Source: Campylobacter novaezeelandiae (GTDB lineage: Bacteria; Campylobacterota; Campylobacteria; Campylobacterales; Campylobacteraceae). From it: a DNA stretch of 64,000 nucleotides. The stretch lies in contig NZ_QPGR01000001.1 in the NCBI RefSeq assembly GCF_004323845.1, positions 124,001 through 188,000 of the forward strand, in the 5' to 3' direction. Below, piece by piece: positions 45,705-57,437 of the stretch (its first letter is position 1; every line of letters begins with the position of its first letter). The translations under genes were made by a program, and so were the position numbers. Under the pieces are notes generated by a model. That model made no database searches and had not been told where the DNA came from. It saw only the letters and a list, made by a program, of their open reading frames with translations.

Positions 45705-46678
45705 TTTAAATTCTTAAAATAATTTTGACAAGAACAATGCAAAGAGCCATTTTGTCTTAAAAATACCCTTGCATCAACTCCTATAATCTCTCTATTAGGC
45801 AATGCCTTGCTTAATCTTTTGGCAACAATTTCATCATTTTTATCTTTATAAAAAGGCACAATCAAGGCATTATTAATAAAAACAAAATTTGCATAAGTAG
45901 CACCAAGTCTTCTTCCATCATAAAACAAAGGCTTAGGCAAAGGAAGTTCCAAAAGGTTAAATTCCGTTCTTAAAAGTTCTTCTTTCATTTTTTTTAATGG
46001 TTGGTAATGGATATCTTTTTCATCTTCACAAGTGCAAAAAGCTATAGTTTTCTCATCAATAAAACGTGCTAAAGTATCAATATGGTGATCCGTATCATCA
46101 CCTTGTATAAATCCATTTTCAAGCCATATAATTTTTTCAAGGCCAAAAATATTTTTTAATTTTTCATCCAATTTTTGTTTATCAAGATGAGAATTTCTAT
46201 TTGAATTTAAAAGACAATTTGAAGTAGTAAGCATTACACCTTTACCATTAAAATCTATACTACCACCTTCTAAAATCAAATCAATTTTTTCTAATTTTTC
46301 TTTAAATTTTTCTAAAAAAAGTTTAGTATTTACTTGATTGTCTAAATAACTTTGAAATTTATTGCCCCATGCATTAAAAGTAAAATCAAAAGCCTTTAAT
46401 TGATTATTTTCAACAACTCCAATAGGCCCATAATCTCTTATCCATGTATCATTAGTATCACAAATAAAAAATTCAACATTATCAAGAGATAAAAATGGGG
46501 TAAAATCTTCCTTAGAAGGAGCAATTAATAATACCTTTTGAAAAGGAATAACTGCTTTTATAAATTCTTCATAAGCTTTAAGGATATCGTCTAAATAAGG
46601 TTTCCAGTCTGTATTTTTATGAGGAAGTGCAAGAATTAGATACTCTTGCTCACTCCATTCAGCAATTGTTTTTATCAT
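45701..46678 (-). CDS. aguA: Agmatine deiminase (peptidyl-arginine deiminase family)
   Basis: Converts agmatine to N-carbamoylputrescine and ammonia. 325 residues of the guanidino-group-modifying fold. Motifs: CDTNDTWIRDYGPIGVV near 73-89, LEGGSIDFNGKGVMLTT near 135-151, GDDTDHHIDTLARFI near 204-218, and the catalytic Cys in NGSLHCSCQNYF near the C-terminus. First gene of aguA-efflux-aguB; a small hairpin overlaps its ribosome site (46683-46706). Confidence 0.93.
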   Translation of the reverse strand: MIKTIAEWSEQEYLILALPHKNTDWKPYLDDILKAYEEFIKAVIPFQKVLLIAPSKEDFTPFLSLDNVEFFICDTNDTWIRDYGPIGVVENNQLKAFDFTFNAWGNKFQSYLDNQVNTKLFLEKFKEKLEKIDLILEGGSIDFNGKGVMLTTSNCLLNSNRNSHLDKQKLDEKLKNIFGLEKIIWLENGFIQGDDTDHHIDTLARFIDEKTIAFCTCEDEKDIHYQPLKKMKEELLRTEFNLLELPLPKPLFYDGRRLGATYANFVFINNALIVPFYKDKNDEIVAKRLSKALPNREIIGVDARVFLRQNGSLHCSCQNYFKNLK

Positions 46679-46682
46679 TTTT

Positions 46683-46706
46683 AACCTTTTTTAATAATCA
46701 AAGGTT
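46683..46706 (-). promoter_or_regulatory. Small hairpin covering the aguA ribosome binding site
   Basis: AACCTTT (46683-46689) pairs with AAAGGTT (46700-46706). Read on the minus strand, the second arm contains AAGG a few bases before the aguA ATG at 46678, so the hairpin would hide the Shine-Dalgarno. It could also be only the 3' hairpin of the upstream lipoprotein gene, though no U-tract follows. Confidence 0.35.
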
Positions 46707-46732
46707 TATTTTATCATTAATGAATAAAATAT

Positions 46733-47176
46733 TTATTTAAAAAAGATTTTCATTGCTCCATTATCGTTAATTAAAATAAATTTTCCATTTTCATTAGAAA
46801 TTTTGAATTTTCCCTTAAAATTAGACAAAAAGGTATTTTCAAAATCCATTACATCTTGAGGATGACAATACATTTGAGTAGAAGCTACACGATCTCCTTC
46901 AACTGTAAGAACTTTTCCATCACTTTGATAAGCTCCAAAAAAACGATTACAACCTGAATAACCATAAAATTTATTATTATCAAAGCTTATATTTGGATCT
47001 TCTTCTGTATTTTTAGGACTAAAGGTTTTACCATTTACAACTATTTTTTCAATTTTTAAAATTGTATTTTGAGGCAAATTTTCAACAGACATATTATTTT
47101 CCTTTGTTGATATCTTGCTTGATGCGCATCCAGCAAATAAAACCGCAGCTAAAGCCAATTGGAAAGTTTTTTTCAT
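46733..47176 (-). CDS. META-domain (HslJ-like) lipoprotein
   Basis: 147 residues with a lipoprotein signal (LALAAVLFAGC, Cys at about 17) and a META domain: LKIEKIVVNGKTFS, then YGYSGCNRFFGAYQSD, ASTQMYCHPQDVMDFENTF and the closing GAMKIFF. META proteins such as HslJ sit in the envelope and are linked to stress or drug tolerance, but the mechanism is unclear. It follows the chemoreceptor gene by 11 bp and precedes aguA by 54 bp. Confidence 0.88.
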   Translation of the reverse strand: MKKTFQLALAAVLFAGCASSKISTKENNMSVENLPQNTILKIEKIVVNGKTFSPKNTEEDPNISFDNNKFYGYSGCNRFFGAYQSDGKVLTVEGDRVASTQMYCHPQDVMDFENTFLSNFKGKFKISNENGKFILINDNGAMKIFFK

Positions 47177-47187
47177 TAATTATCCTT

Positions 47188-48780
47188 TTAAATTTGAAAT
47201 TGTTTTAATTCATTTTCGAGATTATGACATACTAGTTTTAATTCGTCTACAACTTGAAGTAAAATTTTAGAAATTTCTTCATTTTTTTCACTTGCTTCAA
47301 CATTTTCTTGCATTCTCATTAATAAATCTTGTATGTTTTCTTGACAAGTTTTTATTTTATTTGCACATAAGATTGCAAGATTTTTAGAATCTTGATTACA
47401 AATTTTTACTTCATTGGCATCATTTACAAGTAAATTTGTATTTTCGTGTAAAGAATGTATACTTTGAGAATTATTTCTTAATTCGCTAGCTATTTCCTCT
47501 ATACTATCTAAAAGTTCTTTTGTAATAGTTGCAACATTAGATAAAAACTCTTCGCTACTACTAGCAAGTGTTCTAATATCTTCAGCAATAACAGAAAATC
47601 CTCTACCAAAAACTCCTGCTCTTGCAGACTCAATTCCAGCATTTAAAGATAAAAGATTGGTTTTGTCTGCAATTTCATCCATCATTTGTGTAGTTTTTTG
47701 AATATTTTTTGCCTGTAAAACCATATTTTCAACTTTTTTGGCTAAATTATTTTCATTTTCTGCTACATCGGTAACTTTACGTGCTACTTCAAATAAAGAT
47801 TGTAGCATCTGTTCTAAAAGTTTATAAGATTTATCATTTGCAGCATTTGCATCACCTGATAAGTTAGCCAACTCGGTTAAATCAGATCCAATACTCGCTC
47901 CCAATTGAAAACTAGAATCAATTTTTTGATGACTTAAAATAGAATTGTCATTGAGAGAAATGGCGTTTGAATTTAAAAGTTCACTTTGTTGTTCTACACT
48001 TTTAGAACTTAAATTTACACCACTTACTGTTTTATGTGTTTTTTCTATAAATTGATTAATATAATCACAAGCCTTTGCTATTTCATCTTGCCCTTTAACT
48101 TTAATCCTAGTTTTTAAATTTCCACTCCCTTGCGCAAGTTCTTTAGCATGTTTTAAAAGTTCTAATATAGGATTTCCAACAACCACTTTAAAAGTTACAA
48201 GTGCAATAATAAGCGTCAAAACTAAAGCTAAACCAAATATAACAATATAAGAACGACTAGTTTTAGCAATATCCTTTTCAATACCTTCTAAAGAATGGTA
48301 CACATCCATAACACCTATAACACTACCCTCTTTAACATTAGCATGACATGTAACACAAGTTTGATCAGCTATTAAAGGGCGGATTAATCTTAAATGATTA
48401 ATATTATTAATCTCCTCTTTTAAAGATTTTACTTGAGGGTTTTTAAATTGATCTAAAATAACTTTTTCATTTGAAGTAAGAGGATTCTTAATATTAAAAA
48501 GATCTATAGTGTCTTTAGATGGATAAATTTTAATATCACTAATTCCTTCTATTTTTTTTGCTTCTTTAATAGCATCTTGAATTTGCTCAGGATCTCCTAA
48601 ATTCATTGCCATTCTCATTGTCTGAAAGACAGAAACACTAATACTTTTTAAATTAGCTTGACTCATTTTATTTGCAGTATTTTTAAAATCTAAATTTAAA
48701 ACTACTTGTACAATAATAAAACTAATTAATAAAACAAAAAACATAGAAATTGAAACTTTAAAACCCATACTTTTAAACAT
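47188..48780 (-). CDS. Methyl-accepting chemotaxis protein with periplasmic CxxCH motif (Tlp7-like)
   Basis: 530 residues: TM1 at about 10-30, a periplasmic sensor at about 31-175, TM2 at about 178-200, a HAMP region at about 201-255, and the MCP signalling hairpin with [20 protein letters not shown] near 365-384. The sensor includes CVTCH at 142-146, which is a c-type heme attachment motif, in a region like the DUF3365/Tll0287 family. In C. jejuni NCTC 11168 I recall the equivalent gene being split in two (Cj0952c/Cj0951c, Tlp7); here the frame is intact. Chemosensory role is clear; the ligand or redox cue is inferred. Confidence 0.9.
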   Translation of the reverse strand: MFKSMGFKVSISMFFVLLISFIIVQVVLNLDFKNTANKMSQANLKSISVSVFQTMRMAMNLGDPEQIQDAIKEAKKIEGISDIKIYPSKDTIDLFNIKNPLTSNEKVILDQFKNPQVKSLKEEINNINHLRLIRPLIADQTCVTCHANVKEGSVIGVMDVYHSLEGIEKDIAKTSRSYIVIFGLALVLTLIIALVTFKVVVGNPILELLKHAKELAQGSGNLKTRIKVKGQDEIAKACDYINQFIEKTHKTVSGVNLSSKSVEQQSELLNSNAISLNDNSILSHQKIDSSFQLGASIGSDLTELANLSGDANAANDKSYKLLEQMLQSLFEVARKVTDVAENENNLAKKVENMVLQAKNIQKTTQMMDEIADKTNLLSLNAGIESARAGVFGRGFSVIAEDIRTLASSSEEFLSNVATITKELLDSIEEIASELRNNSQSIHSLHENTNLLVNDANEVKICNQDSKNLAILCANKIKTCQENIQDLLMRMQENVEASEKNEEISKILLQVVDELKLVCHNLENELKQFQI

Positions 48781-48818
48781 TAATTATTTCTCCAAAATAT
48801 TAATATAGTCTTTTAATT

Positions 48819-48855
48819 TTAATATTTTATAAATTTTTAATTAATAAAATATTAA
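48819..48855 (-). terminator. Possible weak hairpin after purH
   Basis: A 12-bp inverted repeat made only of A and T (48819-48830 with 48844-48855), overlapping the purH stop. It has no U-tract and low stability, so transcription may continue into the chemoreceptor gene 71 bp downstream. Confidence 0.3.
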
Positions 48856-50387
48856 TGTAAAAAATGTCTTACTCCTGTAAAATAAAGCGCCATTTCATAC
48901 TCATTAGCTGCTTTTATGACCTCATCATCTCTAATACTTCCACCTGGTTCAATTATAGCTTTTACTCCTATTTTACTAGCCTCATCTATACTATCTCTAA
49001 ATGGAAAAAATGCCTCGCTAGCCAAAACACAACCTTTTAAATCAAGCTCCATTTCTTTAGCTTTAGCAATAGCGGCCTTACTCGCATCAATTCTACTTGT
49101 CATTCCCATACCAATAGCCACCATAGCACCATTTTTTACATAAACTACATTATTTGATTTTGTTAAAGCAGCAATTTTCATAGCAATTTCTAAATCTTTT
49201 AACTCGTTTTCGTTAGCTTTTCTTGAACTCACACATTTAGCATTTTTAAATTCATTTATATCTACTGCATCACTATTTTGATAAACAAAACCACCATTAA
49301 TATGTTTAAAATCATATTTATCAAAACTACAAATTAAAAAAGGATTTTCTTGAGTAAAAATTTTAATACGCTTTTTATTATCAAAAACACTTAAAGCCTC
49401 ATCATCAACATTGGCTGCTATAATCACTTCTATATAAATTTCACTAATTTTTTGGGCCAAAGCAAGATCTAAGGTTCCATTTATGGCCACTACTCCTCCA
49501 TATGCACTTACGCTATCACATTTTAAAGCATAGATATAACTTTGAAGAAGATTTTCTTTTATAGCAAAACCACAAGGATTAGCATGTTTAACAATAGCAA
49601 CCGCAGGAGATTTTCCAAAGCTACTTGCTAAATTTAAAGCCGCATTAATATCTGTTAAATTATTAAAACTTGCCTCTCCTTTTAAGGCTTTAAAATTGCT
49701 GCTAAAAAAATGATCAAATTCATATAGAGCGCCTTTTTGATGTGGATTTTCTCCATATTTTGTATCAAATACTTTTTGTCCTACAATAAATTTACTTTCC
49801 CCAAAACCACCATTAAAGCGTTCATTCATATAATTAGCAATATAAGAATCATAATCTGCAGTATGCTCATAAGCTTTAATCATCAAATTGCGTCTCATTA
49901 TTTCATTATCTCTTTTTTCTTTTATACTTTCAATCACATTTTTATAATCTTTAACATCACAAACAATCAAAACATCTTTATAATTTTTAGCAGCACTCCT
50001 TATCATAGTAGGACCGCCAATATCAATATTTTCAATAATCTCATCAAAATCATCTGTTTTAAGCGTTGTTTCTTTAAAAGGGTATAAATTTACACAAACT
50101 AAGTCTATATTATTAATATCATATTTTTTTACTTCTTCTTGGTGCCTTAAATCAGCTCTTTTATATAAAATCCCACCATGTATTTTTGGATGTAAAGTTT
50201 TTATACGTCCTTCAAAAAGCTCTGGACTTTTGGTAAACTCACTTACTTCTGTAGTCTTGATACCTTGTTCTTTTAAAAGTTTAAAAGTTCCACCTGTTGA
50301 AAGAATTTCAAATTCTAAATTTTTAAGTTCTTTTGCAAATTCTACTATACCCTCTTTGTTGCTTACGCTTAATAATGCCCTTTTCAT
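48852..50387 (-). CDS. purH: Bifunctional AICAR transformylase / IMP cyclohydrolase
   Basis: Last two steps of purine synthesis. 511 residues. The N-terminal IMP cyclohydrolase (MGS-like) part opens [18 protein letters not shown] and includes [12 protein letters not shown] and [15 protein letters not shown]. The C-terminal AICAR transformylase includes [30 protein letters not shown] with catalytic Lys-His, and the end VRHFLH. 13 bp lie between it and the DnaJ-like gene. Confidence 0.97.
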   Translation of the reverse strand: MKRALLSVSNKEGIVEFAKELKNLEFEILSTGGTFKLLKEQGIKTTEVSEFTKSPELFEGRIKTLHPKIHGGILYKRADLRHQEEVKKYDINNIDLVCVNLYPFKETTLKTDDFDEIIENIDIGGPTMIRSAAKNYKDVLIVCDVKDYKNVIESIKEKRDNEIMRRNLMIKAYEHTADYDSYIANYMNERFNGGFGESKFIVGQKVFDTKYGENPHQKGALYEFDHFFSSNFKALKGEASFNNLTDINAALNLASSFGKSPAVAIVKHANPCGFAIKENLLQSYIYALKCDSVSAYGGVVAINGTLDLALAQKISEIYIEVIIAANVDDEALSVFDNKKRIKIFTQENPFLICSFDKYDFKHINGGFVYQNSDAVDINEFKNAKCVSSRKANENELKDLEIAMKIAALTKSNNVVYVKNGAMVAIGMGMTSRIDASKAAIAKAKEMELDLKGCVLASEAFFPFRDSIDEASKIGVKAIIEPGGSIRDDEVIKAANEYEMALYFTGVRHFLH

Positions 50388-50400
50388 ACTGTTTCCTTGT

Positions 50401-51171
50401 TTATTGTTCTAAATGTTTTTTAATTTTTTCATAAGCTTCGTTAATTTTTTGAAATTTTTGCACCCCTTTTTCTAATTCTTCTTTAGAAACATTATTAGCA
50501 TTTAAAATATCAGGATGATATTTTTTAGCCAAAACTCGATATTGTTTTTTTACTTCATTAAGCGTTGCATTAGTATTAAGCTCTAAAATACTATAAGCTT
50601 CTTCTATGCTTATAGTTTTATTCTGACTTTTAAGATTATTAATGCCTTGAATAAACTCTTTAAGCTCTCTATCAGAAATTCCAAAAGCTCTAGCAATTTG
50701 ATTTAAAATTTCTTGCTTTTTATTATTAAATTCTCCATCAATTAAAGCCATAAAAACAAGAACTCTAAGCACATTTAAACGCTCATTTTTTGGCAAAGGG
50801 AGTTCTTTTAAAAAATCCCTTGCCACTTCATAAGCGTCATTAAGATTATTTTTATGTTCATTAAAACAACTTTTTAAAAATTCTCTTTCTCTTTCATCTT
50901 TGGCATTGGCATCTAAAATTTGAGAAATCATATCAGCTTCACTCTGACTCACTCTACCATCGCTTTTTGCAATTTTTGCCAATAAAGCTATAACATAATA
51001 ATTCATTTTTTTTCTAAATTCATCAATTCTTTCTTCCATAATCCCTTTAGCAAAACCTCGCATAAAACCTTTGGCACCACGAGCAGTAGAATTTAAAAAA
51101 TCCTGTTTATTCCAAGTTTTATAATACCAATAAAATACCAAAATAACACATATTATAAGAATTAAAGTCAT
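50401..51171 (-). CDS. DjlA-like membrane-anchored J-domain protein with TerB-like domain
   Basis: 256 residues: an N-terminal membrane helix ([15 protein letters not shown]), a TerB/DjlA-like helical domain at about 50-165 ([20 protein letters not shown]), and a C-terminal J domain at about 190-256 with the HPD tripeptide in [14 protein letters not shown] domains stimulate DnaK ATPase, here at the inner membrane. Start overlaps the purL stop (ATGA), placing it between purL and purH in a purine operon. Confidence 0.9.
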   Translation of the reverse strand: MTLILIICVILVFYWYYKTWNKQDFLNSTARGAKGFMRGFAKGIMEERIDEFRKKMNYYVIALLAKIAKSDGRVSQSEADMISQILDANAKDEREREFLKSCFNEHKNNLNDAYEVARDFLKELPLPKNERLNVLRVLVFMALIDGEFNNKKQEILNQIARAFGISDRELKEFIQGINNLKSQNKTISIEEAYSILELNTNATLNEVKKQYRVLAKKYHPDILNANNVSKEELEKGVQKFQKINEAYEKIKKHLEQ

Positions 51172-53348
51172 AATAACATTTCCCTAAAATTTGAAAAATA
51201 AATCTTTTTAAGTTCTTTAAGATCTAAAGAAATATCATCTAAAATAAATTTTTCCTCTTTAGTGGTTTGACCTAATTTAAAAAATGGAATTCCCATTGAA
51301 TCTATAAGCTTTAAAAAATTTGCTTCATTTTTAACACCTACTATTGCCCTAGTTGGACTTTCTTCAAAAAGCAAAGCTTTGTCGTTAAAAGAAGTTTTTA
51401 AATTTAAACCTACACAAGAGATAGCGCACATTTTTGCTAAAGTCATTGCTATCCCACCCACACCGACACTATTTGCACATTCTAATATTTCTTGATCACA
51501 AGCTTGTTCTAAAAATTTCCAAAGTTTTAATTCAGCCTCAAAATCAAAATCTTTTAAATTCCCCTTAACTACATTATCTTGTATCTTAGAAACCAAAGAT
51601 CCGCTAAATTCTTTATAGGTTTTACCTAATAAATAAATGCTTGTATTAGAATTTATAAAAGCACTTTTTAACAGCTTATTTGCATCTTTTAACAAACCTA
51701 CATTTACTATAGTAGGACTTGGATAAATATTTAAATCCTTGCTTTGATTATATAAAGAAACATTACCACTTACAACAGGAGTATTTAAAGTTCTGCATGC
51801 TTCTTTAATACCCTCGCAACCTTTGGCAAATTGCCACATCACCTCTTCATTTTCTGGATTTCCATAATTTAAACAATCTGTGATAGCCAAAGGTTTAGCT
51901 CCTGTACAAGCTACTTTTCTTCCAGCATTTGCTACAGCTAAAACAGCACCTTTTTTAGGATCAATATAATTTAATCTTGAGTTGCATTCTATACCTATAC
52001 TAAGAGCACTATTATTTTCTTTTATCCAAATAGCACTTGCCCCTAAAGCTCCATCTGCTTTTAAAGTATTAGTCTGCACACTTGAATCAAATTGTTCATA
52101 AATATAAGATTTATCATTAATATTTTCATTTTGTAACATTTTTATAAAAATATCTTGCACATTTTCTTTAAGCTTAAACTCATAATCTTTAATTTGATCT
52201 AAATACTTAGGTTTATTTATAGGACGATCCAAAATAGGTGCTTTCTCACTCAAAGGAGCAATGGGAATATCTCCTACTAGCTCATCATGCCAAAAAAGTT
52301 CCATTTTACCGCTATCATTCACCTCTCCAATAACAACAGCGTCTAAATTCCATTTTTTAAAAATCTCTAAAACTTTTTTCTCATAACCACGCTTAGCACA
52401 AATAAGCATCCTTTCTTGAGATTCGCTAAGCATTAATTCATAAGGATTCATACCCTTTTCTCTTGTTGGAACCTTATCAAGATAAAGCTTCATACCACTA
52501 CCGCTTCTTCCAGCCATTTCAAAGGAACTAGAAGTAAGTCCGGCTGCTCCCATATCTTGAATTCCTATAATACAATCACTCTTAAAAAGTTCTAAACAAG
52601 CCTCCATTAGAAGTTTTTGAGAAAAAGGATCTCCAATTTGAACAGTAGGTCTTAAACTTTTATTTTCTTCATTAAAGCTATCACTAGCCATTACAGCGCC
52701 ACCAAGACCGTCTCTACCTGTTTTTGAGCCAGCATAAATGATAAGATTGCCCTTACCTTCAGCTTTAGCATAAAAAATATCTTCTTTTTTACAAATTCCT
52801 AAAGCAAAAGCATTAACCAAGATATTTCCATTAAAGCATTCATCAAAACTACACTCACCTCCTATAGTTGGAATTCCCATGCAGTTTCCATAATGAGCAA
52901 TACCGTTTACAACACCCTTAACAAGATATTTTTGATATTTGCCTGCTTCTTTATCATGTATGTTGCCAAATTTTAAAGAATTCATTAAAGCTACAACTCT
53001 TGCGCCCATTGTAAAAACATCTCTTACTATACCACCAACTCCAGTAGCAGCACCTGCAAAGGGTTCAATAAAACTTGGATGATTATGGCTTTCTATTTTA
53101 AATACAGCCGCTAAGTTATCACCTATATCAATAACCCCTGCATTTTCTCCAGGCCCTTGTATCACATAAGGGGCTTTAGTTGGAAAACCTTGCAAATATT
53201 TTTTACTCGACTTATAAGAACAATGCTCACTCCACATAGCACTAATAATACCAAGCTCTAAAAGATTTGGTTCTCTATTTAGAATTTTTAAAATTTCCTT
53301 ATACTCATCTTGACTAATCTTATGGGCTTTTATAGTTTTTAAATCCAT
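51168..53348 (-). CDS. purL: Phosphoribosylformylglycinamidine synthase subunit PurL (small form)
   Basis: 726 residues, the size of the small PurL that works with PurS and PurQ. Motifs: [13 protein letters not shown] near 40 with the active-site His, [32 protein letters not shown] near 92-111, [13 protein letters not shown], and [12 protein letters not shown] near the end. It uses ATP and ammonia to convert FGAR to FGAM. It follows mnmE by the reverse order on the minus strand: mnmE lies downstream after 16 bp... transcription runs mnmE first, then purL. Confidence 0.96.
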   Translation of the reverse strand: MDLKTIKAHKISQDEYKEILKILNREPNLLELGIISAMWSEHCSYKSSKKYLQGFPTKAPYVIQGPGENAGVIDIGDNLAAVFKIESHNHPSFIEPFAGAATGVGGIVRDVFTMGARVVALMNSLKFGNIHDKEAGKYQKYLVKGVVNGIAHYGNCMGIPTIGGECSFDECFNGNILVNAFALGICKKEDIFYAKAEGKGNLIIYAGSKTGRDGLGGAVMASDSFNEENKSLRPTVQIGDPFSQKLLMEACLELFKSDCIIGIQDMGAAGLTSSSFEMAGRSGSGMKLYLDKVPTREKGMNPYELMLSESQERMLICAKRGYEKKVLEIFKKWNLDAVVIGEVNDSGKMELFWHDELVGDIPIAPLSEKAPILDRPINKPKYLDQIKDYEFKLKENVQDIFIKMLQNENINDKSYIYEQFDSSVQTNTLKADGALGASAIWIKENNSALSIGIECNSRLNYIDPKKGAVLAVANAGRKVACTGAKPLAITDCLNYGNPENEEVMWQFAKGCEGIKEACRTLNTPVVSGNVSLYNQSKDLNIYPSPTIVNVGLLKDANKLLKSAFINSNTSIYLLGKTYKEFSGSLVSKIQDNVVKGNLKDFDFEAELKLWKFLEQACDQEILECANSVGVGGIAMTLAKMCAISCVGLNLKTSFNDKALLFEESPTRAIVGVKNEANFLKLIDSMGIPFFKLGQTTKEEKFILDDISLDLKELKKIYFSNFREMLL

Positions 53349-53364
53349 TTCATTCCTTCAATCA

Positions 53365-54693
53365 TCATTTTCCTAAGCAAAAATTACTAAACATTTCATC
53401 TAAAATTTCACTCCTATCAAATTCCTTGCTAAATTTAGAAAGCTGGTTTATGGCTTCATTTAATTCAAAAGCAAAAAGTTCTAAACTTGCTTCCTTTAAA
53501 AGAAATTTAGCCCTACTAATAGCTTGACTTGCTTTTTTACAAGCCTCGATTAAACTTAAAGAACTGATCATTATTCCATCTGTGTCAAAACTATCTAAAT
53601 ATTTTTTTAATTCCTGTTTTAAAATATCGATATTATCTTGTGTGCTTAATTTTATAAAATCTTTTATCTCATTATTTTGAAATTTAAGCTCTAAATCAAT
53701 TTTATTTAAAATATAAAAAACTTTTTTACCACTTTGTTTTGCTAAATTTAAAATCTCTAAATCTTCTTTTTCCATTTCTTTAGAAGCATCAAAAAGCGCT
53801 AAAATAATATCTGCTTCTTGTATACTCTTTTTACTTAATTCTATACCAATGCACTCTATTTCATCTTTACCTTGTCTTATACCTGCAGTATCAATGATGC
53901 GAAGCAAATGAGTTCCTAATTTAAAGCTTTCTTCTATGGTATCTCTTGTTGTTCCTTTGATATTTGAAACAATAGCTCTTTTATAGCCTAAAAATGCATT
54001 TAAAAGTGAACTTTTACCTACATTTGGCTTGCCTATAATAGCGATTTTAAAACCTTCAATTAAACCTTTTTTACTTTGAGAAAGTTCATAGATTTCAGAC
54101 AAAATCCTTGCGTTTTCTTCGCACATCTTTTCAATTTGCAAAAGTAAATCTTGAGGTAAATCCTCATCTGCATAATCAATAGATGTTTCAACATAAGCTA
54201 AAGTTTTTACTAGATCTGTTCTTATTTTCTCTAAAAGATCTCCCAAATTTCCATTTAAATTTCTAGCTATAATTTTTGCAGCTAAAGCAGATTTTGAAAA
54301 AATCAAATCTTGTATACTCAAAGCCTTTACAATACTCATTTTATTATTTAAGCAGGCTCTTTTGCTAAATTCTCCTGGTTCAGCTAATCGTGCTCCTAAA
54401 TTTAAAAGCTCTTCAAGCACAATCTCACTTACACTAAAACCACCATGAAGCTGAAATTCAACTATATCTTCTCCACTAAAGCTAAATGGGGCTTTAAAAT
54501 AAATAACAATAGCCTCATCTATAAATTCATTATTTTTTGTATAAAGTTTACAAAAATGGGCATAACGTGCTTTAAGATCTTTTTTATTTGTTAAAATCAA
54601 AGCAAATTCTAAAGCTTTTTCTCCGCTCATTCTAACTATACTAATTGATCCTATGCCGTGTGCTGTAGCAATAGCTACTATTGTTTCATTCAT
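53365..54693 (-). CDS. mnmE: tRNA modification GTPase MnmE
   Basis: 442 residues, also named TrmE. With MnmG it adds the carboxymethylaminomethyl or aminomethyl group to wobble U34. N-terminal formyl-THF-binding domain ([22 protein letters not shown]). G domain with G1 GKPNVGKSS near 220, GTTRDT near 245, DTAGIR near 264 and NKID near 325. C-terminal motif FCLGK, whose Cys is needed for activity. It overlaps jag by 8 bp and lies 16 bp before purL in transcription order. Confidence 0.97.
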   Translation of the reverse strand: MNETIVAIATAHGIGSISIVRMSGEKALEFALILTNKKDLKARYAHFCKLYTKNNEFIDEAIVIYFKAPFSFSGEDIVEFQLHGGFSVSEIVLEELLNLGARLAEPGEFSKRACLNNKMSIVKALSIQDLIFSKSALAAKIIARNLNGNLGDLLEKIRTDLVKTLAYVETSIDYADEDLPQDLLLQIEKMCEENARILSEIYELSQSKKGLIEGFKIAIIGKPNVGKSSLLNAFLGYKRAIVSNIKGTTRDTIEESFKLGTHLLRIIDTAGIRQGKDEIECIGIELSKKSIQEADIILALFDASKEMEKEDLEILNLAKQSGKKVFYILNKIDLELKFQNNEIKDFIKLSTQDNIDILKQELKKYLDSFDTDGIMISSLSLIEACKKASQAISRAKFLLKEASLELFAFELNEAINQLSKFSKEFDRSEILDEMFSNFCLGK

Positions 54694-55510
54694 GTTTTTT
54701 TAAAAAATCACTAATAATTATAAATTTTTGATCATTGTTTTGTTTGATAGCCACATACTTATCTGGAAATTGTTTTCTAAGTCTATCTAAGGCAATTTTA
54801 ATCAAAATTCCATCTAATGGTTTAGTTTGCGCTCTTCCGTGAAGTTGCACCTTTTCTATAACTCCACATAAATAATGCTCTATAATCCTACTTTGATTTT
54901 CTAAAAACTGTGCTATTTCAAGACGAATATTAAGTTTATACTTATCATTAATCCAGCTATACAAAAGATAAGAAATTGCTTTATAGCGGTGTGCTTCTTT
55001 TCCTATCATTAACGCAGAATCTTCTCCATCTAATTTAATCAAGATACAATCTTTTTCATACATGTAAAGTTCTGTGAGTTCAATTTTAAAATCAAAGGTT
55101 TTAAGAAGGTTTATAAGCTGAATTCTAATTTCTTCTAAAATGCTATCTGTATTTTGCAAATCTATTTCTTCTTTATAAAAAGCATCAAAAATTTTTTCAT
55201 TTCTTATTGCATAAGATGGCTTTTCTTGAGCTATTTGTTGTATTTTCTCTTGAGTGTACTCTATTTTCATAAACTCATCAATTTTTTTAAATGATTTCTC
55301 AAAACCATTATCATTATGAGATTTTTTATGCTTATGATCTTTTATTTTTTTTTTGATATTAGCTTCTATAATAGCATTCTTTCTTCCAATACCTAAAAAA
55401 CCATTTTTAGGGTATTGTAGAATTTGATACTCAAGATTTATTACAGAGCAGTTTAAAGTTTGAGATGCTTTTGTTAAAGCACTTTGCAAATCTTTTGCTT
55501 CAATTATCAT
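54686..55510 (-). CDS. jag: Jag/KhpB-like RNA-binding protein (Jag_N, KH, R3H)
   Basis: 274 residues. The N-terminal Jag_N fold contains [17 protein letters not shown] near 34-50. A KH-like domain lies at about 140-205 ([20 protein letters not shown]) and an R3H-like end domain at about 215-274 ([20 protein letters not shown]). Such proteins bind many RNAs and affect cell envelope and division in other bacteria. It is coupled to yidC by an ATGA overlap, the usual pairing. Confidence 0.92.
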   Translation of the reverse strand: MIIEAKDLQSALTKASQTLNCSVINLEYQILQYPKNGFLGIGRKNAIIEANIKKKIKDHKHKKSHNDNGFEKSFKKIDEFMKIEYTQEKIQQIAQEKPSYAIRNEKIFDAFYKEEIDLQNTDSILEEIRIQLINLLKTFDFKIELTELYMYEKDCILIKLDGEDSALMIGKEAHRYKAISYLLYSWINDKYKLNIRLEIAQFLENQSRIIEHYLCGVIEKVQLHGRAQTKPLDGILIKIALDRLRKQFPDKYVAIKQNNDQKFIIISDFLKKHE

Positions 55511-57093
55511 TTAACACTCTCTTTTTTAGAGTGCTCTTTTTGAAAAATTTTATTAATAATCCATTGTTGAATCAAAGAGCAAATATTGTTAATAAACCAA
55601 TAAAGAGTAAGTCCCGCTGGAAAAGTTATAAAGAAAAAAGTAAAAATTAAAGGCAAAAATTTCATAATTTTAGCTTGCATAGGATCTTGAATGCTCATAG
55701 GCGTAATTAGTTGCTGTAAAAACATAGTTAAGCCCATTAAAATAGGTAAAATAAAATAAGGATCCATTACCGATAAATCATGAATCCAAAATGCCCAAGG
55801 AGCTGCCTTTAACTCTATAGCATTTAAAAGAACGCGATAAATAGCAAAAAAGATAGGAATTTGTAAAAGTATCGGTAAACACCCGCTCATAGGATTGGCC
55901 CCATGTTTTTTATAAAGTTCCATCATATGAATATTCATTTTTTGCGGATCACCTTTATAACGATCTCTAATTTCTTTCATTTTTGGAGCTAAGTCTTTTA
56001 ATTTATTCATAGAAATCATTGATTTATAAGTTAAAGGAAAGAGTACAATACGCACAATTAAAGTCATAACAACAATAGCCCAACCCCAATTACCTATATA
56101 ATTATGTAAAAAATCTAAGAATTCAAACATTGGTTTAGCAATAAAAGTAAACCAACCATACTCAACAACCGCCTCAAGTTTTGGATTAATAGATCTTAAA
56201 ATTTTATGTTCTTTAGAACCTATATAAGCTCCTGCCTGAAATTCATTTTCGCTATATGCAAAGATAAGAGGATTATTCTTTGAATCTTTAGTTATGGTGA
56301 TATTTAAAGGTTTGTCAAAATTATAAAAAAATGTTGCATAATATCTATCAAAAGCAGAAGTCATTAAAACATTTTTAAAATTCTCATCTTGTTTTACATC
56401 TCCATCTTCAAGGGTATGCAAAGTCTCTTTATCATCAAGCACTAAAGCTCCATGCACAGTATAGCTGTCTACTGCTATATTAGGACGATATCCAGGAGAA
56501 ATAAAATAACTAGCATTTTTATTTAATTTTACTTCTATTTCATAATTTCCTTTAGAATAAAAAGTAATTTTTTTTGTTACTTCAATATCAGATAGTTTTT
56601 GAGTCAAATATAAAGTTTTACTCTCATTTTCATCTATAAAAAGTTCTTTCTTATCGGCAACATAAGCCACTTTAAAAGCTTCTTGATTAAGAGTGCTATC
56701 ACTAAATCTTATTTCTAATGGATAAGGTGCTAATTCTTTTGACACAAGATTAATAAATTCGTTATTTTTATCTTGAAATTTTTTATCTTTCAAATAAAAA
56801 GCAGCTATCCTTCCCAAAGAATCAATTTGTGCTTCAAAATGACTACTTTTAACTATAGAAATAATTGAATTTTGATTGTCAGATTTTAAATCTAAATTTA
56901 TATTTTTACTTTCTACATTTGGAGCAAGATTTTCTTGAATTTGATTTACGGTTTGATTTTGAGTTATATTTTTTTCAATGATATTATTATTTTTTGGGAT
57001 AAAAAAATAATCATATATAACAAAAAATAAAAAAGATATAATTACCGCTAAAAGTATACGCTTTTGCTCGAAAATATTATTTGAATTATTCAC
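55507..57093 (-). CDS. yidC: Membrane protein insertase YidC
   Basis: 528 residues: TM1 at about 12-30, a large periplasmic domain to about 320, then the conserved insertase core with WGWAIVVMTLIVRIVLFPLT near 338, the cytoplasmic hairpin DLAPKMKEIRDRYKGDPQKM, MSGCLPILLQIPIFFAIYRV near 408, and the last TM segments (GLTLYWFINNICSLIQQW). Inserts inner-membrane proteins with or without Sec. Between yidD (11 bp) and jag. Confidence 0.97.
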   Translation of the reverse strand: MNNSNNIFEQKRILLAVIISFLFFVIYDYFFIPKNNNIIEKNITQNQTVNQIQENLAPNVESKNINLDLKSDNQNSIISIVKSSHFEAQIDSLGRIAAFYLKDKKFQDKNNEFINLVSKELAPYPLEIRFSDSTLNQEAFKVAYVADKKELFIDENESKTLYLTQKLSDIEVTKKITFYSKGNYEIEVKLNKNASYFISPGYRPNIAVDSYTVHGALVLDDKETLHTLEDGDVKQDENFKNVLMTSAFDRYYATFFYNFDKPLNITITKDSKNNPLIFAYSENEFQAGAYIGSKEHKILRSINPKLEAVVEYGWFTFIAKPMFEFLDFLHNYIGNWGWAIVVMTLIVRIVLFPLTYKSMISMNKLKDLAPKMKEIRDRYKGDPQKMNIHMMELYKKHGANPMSGCLPILLQIPIFFAIYRVLLNAIELKAAPWAFWIHDLSVMDPYFILPILMGLTMFLQQLITPMSIQDPMQAKIMKFLPLIFTFFFITFPAGLTLYWFINNICSLIQQWIINKIFQKEHSKKESVK

Positions 57094-57104
57094 TATTTAT
57101 TCCT

Positions 57105-57437
57105 TTATATTATTTTAATAATAAAAAAACCCTTGTCTTTACAAGGAATATATAAAAAATTAAGTCTTTTTTTGGCTAAAAAAATAGGTTTAAAGCAGAA
57201 AGTTGAATGTTTAATTATTTTATAAATCTTAGGATAATCTATACCACCCTTAAAAAAAGGATTACATTTTAGAATTCTCAAAAATGAAAAATAACAAGCA
57301 AATAAAAAATAATTTTTTTGAAATTGCCAAGATGCATATTCTGAACAACTTGGATAATATCTACAAACCTTTGGTTTTAACGGGCTTATATTTTTTTGAT
57401 AGAATTTTATTGTTACTAAGCAAATTCTTTTAAACAT
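57105..57437 (-). CDS. yidD: Membrane protein insertion efficiency factor YidD
   Basis: 110 residues from the ATG at 57437 ([20 protein letters not shown]), the usual start for the family; an ATG seven codons upstream is less likely. The diagnostic [11 protein letters not shown] motif is near residues 25-35. The C-terminus is longer than average and basic. It overlaps rnpA by 22 bp in a different frame. Confidence 0.93.
   Translation of the reverse strand: MFKRICLVTIKFYQKNISPLKPKVCRYYPSCSEYASWQFQKNYFLFACYFSFLRILKCNPFFKGGIDYPKIYKIIKHSTFCFKPIFLAKKRLNFLYIPCKDKGFFIIKII

Noticed and set aside
49737..50087. 116-codon open frame on the plus strand inside purH
   Set aside because: Opposite a fully conserved purH region; composition (many Ile, Phe, Asn) is what antisense AT-rich DNA yields.
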